From NCBI GenBank assembly GCA_947359465.1, contig OX375873.1, positions 132,386,899 to 132,450,898 on the forward strand: a stretch of 64,000 nt of DNA, read 5' to 3'. Each line of letters begins with the position of its first letter. Position 1 is the first letter of the stretch. Positions 57,165 to 64,000 of the stretch are shown piece after piece. The stretch comes from Metellina segmentata (taxonomy: Eukaryota; Arthropoda; Arachnida; Araneae; Tetragnathidae). The translations under genes and the position numbers were made by a program. The notes beneath the pieces were generated by a model. It did no database searches. It was not told the DNA's origin and saw nothing but the letters and a program-made list of their open reading frames with translations.

Positions 57165-60155
57165 ATAGGGCATATGACTCTAAGACCTCTGTGATACACT
57201 AATGATTAATATCGTCTGAGATCTGTTTTAGGATAGAGCGTGATTGAAATGAAATTATTCCCCAAACCAATTATCCTTTCATCACACAACATTTAAATGG
57301 ATTCCTTTCAAAATAGAGCTGTCCGGACCCTGAATTGAGTTGGAACAAGCTCTTTTATTTAACCGAATACCCTATTCATTTCCAGTACTTTTCTTAATGC
57401 AGTGTCACCAGCAAAGATTATATGGAAGGATGCTACCTCGATCCTAATCTATTTGGTTTACTTCTTTGTAATTGTAACCATTAAGGTTAGTTTGTTTTAC
57501 TGTTTTTAATAACAATTTACATTTAGTACTAACCTAATAATACCTACTCTGTATCAGAGGATTCCTTTTAATATTTAAAAACAAACTAAATTCATAATTG
57601 TTAAAAGTATAAAAATAGTTCCATTTTTATCATTAATCAAATGCAATTTCAAAATAGTAAGAACATAATATGGTTTTAAATAAATGTCTAGATATATGCT
57701 TTTAAATATATGTCTGCATAATTCGTTTCTTGCTTTTCGATAAATACATTTATTCTATGATTTATATCCCTTGCTGTTCATGCTTCCCTCCTCGTTTTTA
57801 AGGAACCTCCTGAACCATTAAAGCGGCACAGTTCATGCGGTGGGGGGTGGTGGGGTGGTCATACAACCCTCTCAATCCGTCAATGTCATGGTTCGCTCTA
57901 AGAAGAGATAAATTCCTCGTCTGTTTTATAACACCTGCTAATATTCTCAAGATGGGGGAAAAACTGGAAAGTAAATTATGTTTACGCTCAGTCTTACTGT
58001 ATTTATTTAATAGCTTCGAATACATTTGTTATTAATTATGGATGAACTTTTAAAATTGGATTGACTTGAATAATGTGTGTGTATTCTGCCCCCAGAGAAG
58101 GTTAATTAAAACTTGTAGTTTTAACTACAATCTGTGTCGTCTGATGTATTCTAATATTTACCATACATTTTTGCATTTTTAGTGTGTATTCATTTGCTAG
58201 ATTTGATATTGCGATAAAGTAAATACAGAAATCTAGTGGCAAATAAATAGCTTAGAAGTGATAGATTTTATTTCTGTGTTTGAGGAAAAATGAATCTTTA
58301 AAAATAGCGATGATGTTGGTAGAATAACCTGCAATTTGTTTTAGCTTTCAATAAAATATAACTTGGTTTCAATAAGCAAACTTATTAAGACGTTCAATAA
58401 CTTGACTTACAGAATCGAAATAATGGCGCCTCGTTCGGAGTTTTTTTCCAGCTAATTCTATTAAAAATTATCATATAATTTAGAAGGTAATTCTATTTTT
58501 GTTGAATGTAAATTGGTTTGGTAAATTAATTGGTGTTTAAAAAACAAGAATTGTATAATTTACCAAAACATATATTGCCGAATGTGCATATTTCTTTTAA
58601 TGTTTCGTGTATTCATTAAATTTGTATGCATCACTATATACATTTATTAGCTATCATTTCAAAAAAAATTTAAGCTACCATTATTTATCTAACATTTCAA
58701 AAAGCTTATATCGAAATATGCTAAGCTCAGATTGTAATATATTTTTCCAGTCAATTCTATGCAGATTCCCCGTTGGTAAAAGTTGTATCTTAAGCATCGG
58801 CATTTTTCTAAAATTTAATTGCATTAATTTGAAACAAAAATAATGATTTTCAAGTAGATTAGTACTTGTCCTTTACTAATTAACAAAACTTGTTTTATCC
58901 ATTCGAATTAATCATTTTTCCATATTTTTGGATAGTCCATATTATTTAAGAAAATTGTTTGTCCTCTATATTATAAAACTCGATGGATGGTAAATATATC
59001 TATAACTTTAAGTCCCTAAAACTGTCTTAACGCGCAACCAATTTATTTGAACATTATTAGACAATCCTTAAATCTCTAACTATTCTCCAAACCACCGGAG
59101 TTTCTTAAATCTTTAAGCCTTTAATCTTAAATGATACATGTTATGGCTGCCATTAACGAGGCAAAATGAATGTACTTCAAAGAAGTAAAAATAAGTTAAG
59201 GACCTAAATCCAGCAGCTTGTCTTAGGCGCAGATTCGATGTACGTTTAAGGTTTTTTTCTATATCGATTTAACGCTGAATCTAATCCTTAATAAAATAGG
59301 AAAAAAGTTATAAAATGTCCCAATATAAGTATAGCGAATAAGGAAACAATAGACATTCAAAGATAACAACATTGATCGATAAAAAAACACGATTTTTTAA
59401 CTCTAGCATTACGAATTAATTCATGTATAATTCAGTTTTTTGAAAAAAGAATTTTCAGTTGTGATAATTTTTGACATACACAACATTGAATAGATAATAA
59501 ATAATAATAGTAAGTCTACTACAAAAGCACGTTTTTCTCAGATTCAGATTTTTTAACATACTACTGCTGATTTCAAAATGTTTCTTACGCATCTGGTATC
59601 AATTTATTTCCTTGACATTTTGGTAAAAAGGGGGGGGGGGTAATTATTGCAATCTGCTGCATGTATCTAATTAAAAATCAGACGTATTTTTGTTTTACAA
59701 TTGAGTAATACAAAATGGAGTTAATTTTATTTATATGCTGAAACTATTATTTGGATTAAAATGCTGACAGTACGTAGCAAATTATAACTTATGGAAACTA
59801 TCAAGTTTTGCACATTTTTCAAAAGTTTTGACCACATATCATGTAACAACGTCCCATAAAATTAAGATTTTGGATCAAACTTTATATATAGGCTTTTTAA
59901 TGGAAAGCAGGTGTATTTTATAAGAAACGGATAATTCAAAAGTTTATTTTCATAGACCACTGTCCTTATAGCTAATATACGAAATGCAGAACAGATTAAT
60001 GGCGATATAAACATCGGTAAACTTTGTATTTTATGTGAACGCATTTTATGTTCATTTAACGGAATCAGGTGTGCAGTTTTCTGAAAAACATTAAAATGTT
60101 TCACCCACTGAGCGGTTAACACGCTTATATCCGGCTGCTCATACCAAATGTCAGT
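57165..60155. other. No supported gene
   Basis: A 3-kb AT-rich stretch with only short open frames and no recognised repeat apart from a G run at about 59627-59640. It may be single-copy intergenic or intronic DNA. Confidence 0.4.
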
Positions 60156-60159
60156 CGTG

Positions 60160-60290
60160 TTCATCGGAGTTGGTGCACGATAAATCTATCATGAACTCAA
60201 ATGTTCTCACGTTGGTGTATTGTGGAGATTTAAAGAGTGGGTGCCAGCTTTGATGTGAGCTTGCCTCAACTCTCTACCTATTTATTTGCA
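60160..60290 (+). mobile_element. SINE body fragment
   Basis: Contains ggtgcacgataaatctatca, gttctcacgttggtgt, ggagatttaaagagtggg and gccagctttgatgtgag. Head and tail missing. Confidence 0.6.
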
Positions 60291-60294
60291 CATA

Positions 60295-60490
60295 AAAGAG
60301 ATTTTAGTTTTTGTTTTTGATACTAGATTGTTTCGCACCAATCAAGTATTCAAAAATGTATGCAAACCATTTCTGACCTCATTTTAGTGCACCAATGATT
60401 GCAGCAGTGACAATCCCGAAATTTTCAGTTGTTCCTCACCCTCCATACGGTACAGATATCTGACTTTTAGTGTTTCGCAAAATTTAAATA
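60295..60490. other. No feature seen
   Basis: Short unique spacer between two SINE copies. Confidence 0.3.
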
Positions 60491-60494
60491 CATG

Positions 60495-60813
60495 GTAAGG
60501 TTGGTAGGTATTTTAATTAACGTCGTACTGGAGCAACAAAATGGGCCATTGGCGACGACTCGGGATTAAACCCGAAGGGAAAGATCCGAGGTTATCAACC
60601 ATGTAATTTGGAACCACGGTCAGATGACGAGTTCACACCTGAGCTGACACTTATATCTGCAAACTTCCACACCATGCCAACGTGAGGACGTTTCAGGCCA
60701 CTACAGATCTAACGTGCACTAGCCTCTTTTATGCACCACGGTCTTGGGTTGAATTCAAACTCATAATCCTGCAGTCGCTAATATATTACTCTTCCACCGG
60801 GCAACCACGGGCC
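60495..60813 (-). mobile_element. SINE, type B head, near full length
   Basis: On + the tail starts ggtaggtattttaattaacg and continues with cgtactggagcaac, gggaaagatccgagg, ggaaccacggtcagatgacg and gccaacgtgaggacg. The type B head follows (ttgggttgaattcaaactc, gctaatatattactcttcca, ccacgggcc). Confidence 0.8.
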
Positions 60814-60814
60814 T

Positions 60815-61940
60815 TTATTTGAACGGAAACTTATTTGATGCGATTACAAAGATAATTTTTTTTATAAATCAACCCAAAATAGCTTGTTTCCTTTTTTTAA
60901 TCCGAAGGTAATAAAATGGTTCAGAAACTGAATCGATGGGTACAGATTAAAGCACTTAGATTTTCTTATGATTAAGGACTAGATCCGCCCTTAATTTGAT
61001 TCGTCAAAATTGGCCACACTCCCTACAAATTCTATCCAAAGAGTATCAGAAGAATGCATTCCAAATATACTTTGTTCGCTATACATAGCCGCTACTATGT
61101 CGATAACTGTCTAAGTGGCTTTTCCACACATAGCACGGTAATCTGAAAGCATTAAGCTCTGACATCTTCCTCTTGATGCAGAGAAACGAGATTAAACCCC
61201 ACCTTCCCTCATCCTGGCAGAGCCTCGAAATAATCTCAAAAGGTGCTCCGCATCCCTGAAAAACGACCAGAGAAAAGGACTTAGCGTTTTACCATTCTAA
61301 TCAAAAGGAAAGGTGAGGCATATTTGGCTGCCTCTCGCCTAAAGTGTAGACGGACTGTCGGGGGGCAAAGTGAACTGCTTGCTCTACTCCCTTCCCTCTC
61401 CGAGCCGTCGTGTATGGAGAGGTAGAATCCGAAATCCAGTTTTCCCGGCTTTGCGTGCTAAAACTCATTAGCCTGGGAAGCGATGGTGGAAATCATTTTA
61501 ACTTTAATGCAATCCTGTCTCACCTGAAAATTTCCTTCACTGGAGAGAGTGGGGTTGAGACCAGCAATGGCTCAAGTCCACCCTACCTCCCGGCCGGGTT
61601 AAATAATATAGAAATGCAACTGCAGGTGTAGGAGTGCTTTTCGAAGCAAATAGGTTATGACAGTTTTGATTGCTCCTTGTTCTTGTCCAAGGACGCGGTA
61701 GCGGTGGAAGAATAACGAACTAGCTACTGGACGGTTATTGAGTTGAAAATATATCTTTTAAAATTTAAAGGATAATTTATTTTAAGAATTAAAGTATGAA
61801 ATAGTATCTAAACCAACATTTAAATAAAAATAGGCCCCGGATACACAGGAAAATCAATTATCACAAGTAATGAATTGTAACAAAAGATGAAAGTCCAGGG
61901 AAAAGTAGACGGGGCCCGATGACAAAATTCGAACAGATAG
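60815..61940. other. No supported gene
   Basis: Unique-looking sequence, less AT-rich at about 61150-61640. An open frame at 61410-61631 (+) has no recognisable motif. Confidence 0.35.
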
Positions 61941-61946
61941 ACTCAC

Positions 61947-62125
61947 CCTCGGCAAAAAGGTCTCGGGTAAATACGGTGAGGTTTCGACATACCAGGTATC
62001 AGGCTTGAAATCGAATCTATAAGGCGAGGAAGGTGTTTCAAACGTTTTGAGTCCAGCAGCAGGAATGTTCAATGGAAGATTGTGGTTCCCGGATTTATGA
62101 AGATAAACGTATCCCAAGTAGTACG
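61947..62125 (-). CDS. Possible host exon (unidentified)
   Basis: On the minus strand a 179-bp open stretch reads YLGYVYLHKSGNHNLPLNIP ... RFDFKPDTWYVETSPYLPET. It lies between an acceptor-like gggcccag (just above 62125) and a donor-like AGG|GTGAGT (intron start at 61946). The residue mix and base composition look protein-like, and the sequence is not repeated in the window. Against it: the tract before the acceptor is not pyrimidine-rich, a TGA lies just upstream in frame, and I do not recognise the protein. Of the stretches seen here it is the best candidate for a host coding exon, but weak. Confidence 0.28.
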
Positions 62126-62349
62126 CTGGGCCCAGGTAATTCTTTCAGGCCAAATCTTCCTCTTCGTCCTGTGGCCACAATCGTCTTCTTTCAAGGCAAC
62201 CAAGGGCCTTTGTCGCGTTATCTATGTTCGATCCCCGCACCAAAGGAAATTTATCCGCATCCATTCACTTAGTTACCGATCAAATCTTTTGACTTTGAAA
62301 ACTTTCACTTTTGACTCTCTGCAGCTCAGAAAATTATCAAAGCTTTTAA

Positions 62350-62530
62350 TGGTAATAGCAATTTTAGTTAACGTCGTACTAGAGCAACACAACGGGCTAT
62401 TAACGACGGTCCCGGATCAGTCCCTTAAGAGAAAGATTTGAGGACAACACCTCGTAATTTTGAACCACGGTCAGATGACGAAGCTACACCTGAGCTGGCA
62501 CCCCACTCTCCAAACTTCCACGCCAACCCA
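62350..62530 (-). mobile_element. 5'-truncated SINE with perfect 12-bp target duplication
   Basis: The SINE tail and body run from ggtaatagcaattttagtta to ctccaaacttccacgcc, then stop without a head. CAAAGCTTTTAA occurs directly outside both sides (62338-62349 and 62531-62542). This is the signature of LINE-type target-primed insertion with 5' truncation. Confidence 0.88.
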
Positions 62531-62569
62531 CAAAGCTTTTAACAAATTATTCTTAAAATTTAACCCAAC

Positions 62570-62700
62570 GAACTCGTCATCTGGCCATGGTTCAAATCAA
62601 CGTGTTGTCGTCCTCCAATCTTTCCCTTAGGATTTGATCCCGAACCGTCGATAATAGCTCGTTGCGTTGCTTCAATGCAACGTTAATTGAAATACCTACT
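62570..62700 (+). mobile_element. SINE 3' fragment, plus orientation
   Basis: Contains actcgtcatctggccatgg, ttcccttaggatttgatccc, cgataatagctcgttgcg and aacgttaattgaaatacctac. Confidence 0.75.
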
Positions 62701-62813
62701 AACCTAATTCTTCGAGTTTGGAGTTTCCTTCTAAATCGAATGTATTCATTGAAATCAGGAAAACTTCGTTTGCTTTCTAGAATTCTGTATAAAATTATTT
62801 AAAATTAACATTA

Positions 62814-62945
62814 GGCAGGTAGGTACTTTGACTAACATCGTACTGGAGCAGCACAACGGGCTATTGACGACAGTCCGGGTTCAATTCCCCAAGTGAAAGA
62901 TCCAAATACAACGACACGTAATTTCAAACCACGGTTAGATGACGT
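62814..62945 (-). mobile_element. SINE 3' fragment, minus orientation
   Basis: Contains ggcaggtaggtactttgact, gtactggagcagcacaacgg, gaaagatccaaatac and accacggttagatgacg. Confidence 0.75.
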
Positions 62946-62979
62946 AAAATAAACGGAGTTTGAGTTCTATGACAGAGGT

Positions 62980-63145
62980 TGGTAGGTATTCCAATTAATG
63001 TTTTACAGGAAGAGCGCACAGTCTATTGGCAGCGTTCCGGGATCCTACCCGAAGGGAAATATTTGAGGACAACACCACGTTATTTTGAACCACGGTCAGA
63101 TGACGAAGTCACGCTGCAAACTTCTTCACCAAGCCAACGTGAGGA
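62980..63145 (-). mobile_element. SINE 3' fragment, minus orientation
   Basis: Contains ttggtaggtattccaattaa, gttccgggatcctacccg, aaccacggtcagatgacga and gccaacgtgaggata. An internal deletion joins gtcacgctg to caaacttcttcacc. Confidence 0.75.
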
Positions 63146-63149
63146 TATA

Positions 63150-63488
63150 TGCTACAGGAAAGAGAGAGCATTGTTTCTTAAACTTCAAACTTTGATTGAA
63201 ATTGAGGATCGCCATGGCTTAGTGGATTGTCTGGTTCGGTACCTCCCTAGTTGTGTGTCTCTCTTCTGTGTTAGTAAAACTTTTCTTGTGTTAGTATGTA
63301 TATTTCCTTGATAATGTTTGGTACAACATTGGCCCTTATCAAATATGGCCCTGGTGCCTAAAATGAATGAAACAGGGTAGGTGGAGTAGCTGACGCTATA
63401 TCTGGAGGTGTAGATCACGTGAGTTTGGGAACTGACTGGGACATATCTAAGCGCAAATGTGTATTTTTCATCACGTTCGTCAGTTAGT
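63150..63488. other. No feature seen
   Basis: The stretch 63216-63300 weakly resembles 47330-47430 (ctctcttctgt..agtaaaa.tttt), perhaps an old unrecognised repeat. Nothing else is supported. Confidence 0.3.
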
Positions 63489-63499
63489 CCTATATTAGC

Positions 63500-63832
63500 C
63501 GACCAACCGGTGTAGTGGTTAAGGTGTTAGCCTCTAGACCGGAAGGTTCCTGGTTCGAATCCGGGTTCGGGCATGGATGTTTGTAAGCGTATGGTGTAGA
63601 GGCGGCTGGTGCACCTTAAATCTGTCGTGGCCGAAAGTCCTCACGTTGGGTTGGCGTGGAAGTTTGGAGAGTGGGGTGCCAGTTCAGGTGTTGCTTCGTC
63701 ATCTGACCGTGGTTCAAAATTACGAGGTGTTGTCCTCGGATCTTTCCCTTAAGGGACTGATCCCGGACCGTCGTCGATAGCCCGTTTTGTTGCTCTAGTA
63801 CGACGTTAACTAAAATTACCATTACCATTACC
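63500..63832 (+). mobile_element. Full-length SINE, type A head (best reference copy)
   Basis: The head has an A-box-like TAGTGGTTAAGGTG (63513-63526) and a perfect B box GGTTCGAATCC (63552-63562). The body runs from gcatggatgtttgtaagcg through gtggaagtttggagagtgg and gtggttcaaaattacg to the 3' part gatcccggaccgtcg. The tail is ctagtacgacgttaact followed by attaccattacc repeats. CCTATATTAGC occurs directly outside both ends (63489-63499 and 63831-63841), though CC may belong to the tail. The good B box and the target duplication suggest a comparatively young copy. It would be transcribed by RNA polymerase III; the partner LINE is not in the window. Confidence 0.92.
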
Positions 63833-63841
63833 TATATTAGC

Positions 63842-64000
63842 ATTCGTACATTCTTCCTATTTCACGTGATATTCACCCATGTTTTTTCAAATCGAGCGAT
63901 CGGGTGAAATAACGTGGTCGTGTGCGCATGCTTCATCTCTTTCATGAGAAGATCGATGTACTCAATGAAAATTTGTTTCTCAAGTTTCTAAATTCAAAGT
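63842..64000. other. No feature seen
   Basis: Unique-looking sequence to the window end. Confidence 0.3.

Noticed and set aside
62082..62441. 119-residue plus-strand protein
   Set aside because: Its C-terminal third is translated SINE, and it runs antisense to the exon-like stretch.
63501..63572. tRNA gene
   Set aside because: A and B boxes are present, but the segment is the head of a SINE repeated many times, with no good acceptor stem, and continues into the SINE body.

Overview
The window is eukaryotic, AT-rich and dominated by mobile DNA. It looks like intergenic or deep intronic sequence from an arthropod. The evidence is tRNA-headed SINEs with pol III boxes, Tc1/mariner elements with TA target duplications, hAT and pogo relics, a Ty3/gypsy-like gag relic, several satellites, and no bacterial gene organisation. 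From memory, the Tc1 protein style (QQDNARPHTAR, SPDLSPIEHVWD) and the SINE fit a chelicerate such as an orb-weaving spider, but I cannot prove the species. No host gene is certain. The best host candidates are a 179-bp exon-like stretch near 62 kb on the minus strand and a decayed C2H2 zinc-finger gene at 10.7-12.5 kb.

Layout. 0-8.9 kb: SINE pieces, two copies of a TTAA-flanked MITE, a 54-bp minisatellite, a hAT remnant set inside an old Tc1 end, and a truncated Tc1. 8.9-12.5 kb: a complete but frameshifted Tc1-like element and the zinc-finger pseudogene. 12.9-15.5 kb: a dense cluster of SINE copies and fragments. 15.6-19.4 kb: a pogo/Tigger remnant, then part of a long-inverted-repeat element split by a 2.7-kb DNA transposon with an 8-bp target duplication. 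19.9-25 kb: mariner relics, an arthropod transposon-type pseudogene and gag. 26-32 kb: SINEs, a nearly intact Tc1 element and a minisatellite.

33.5-38.7 kb holds a DNA transposon with about 355-bp terminal inverted repeats. Its transposase-like gene is split by an intact 1.5-kb DD41D-type element with near-identical 122-bp inverted repeats and an uninterrupted 358-residue transposase. This is the freshest element in the window. 39-41.6 kb: hAT pieces and a dimeric 72/75-bp satellite. 43-46.5 kb: mariner remnants, a palindromic long-inverted-repeat element, and a 337-bp tandem triplication of one of its arms. 47.4-49.3 kb: a deleted Tc1, a (TA)n tract and an unusual SINE. 49.3-55 kb: a decayed DD41D-like element, then a roughly 3-kb foldback palindrome and a third copy of its arm carrying a hAT C-terminal relic. 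55-64 kb: a 67-bp minisatellite, a Tc1 relic and more SINEs, ending with a full-length SINE flanked by direct repeats.

The SINE family is modular. At least two different tRNA-like heads join the same body and tail, and one head also joins an unrelated body. The elements interact mostly by nesting, which allows relative dating: DD41D is younger than the long-TIR element, the 8-bp-TSD transposon is younger than the CTGCGACGTACGTCGCAG element, and the hAT remnant is younger than the Tc1 end at 4.5 kb.
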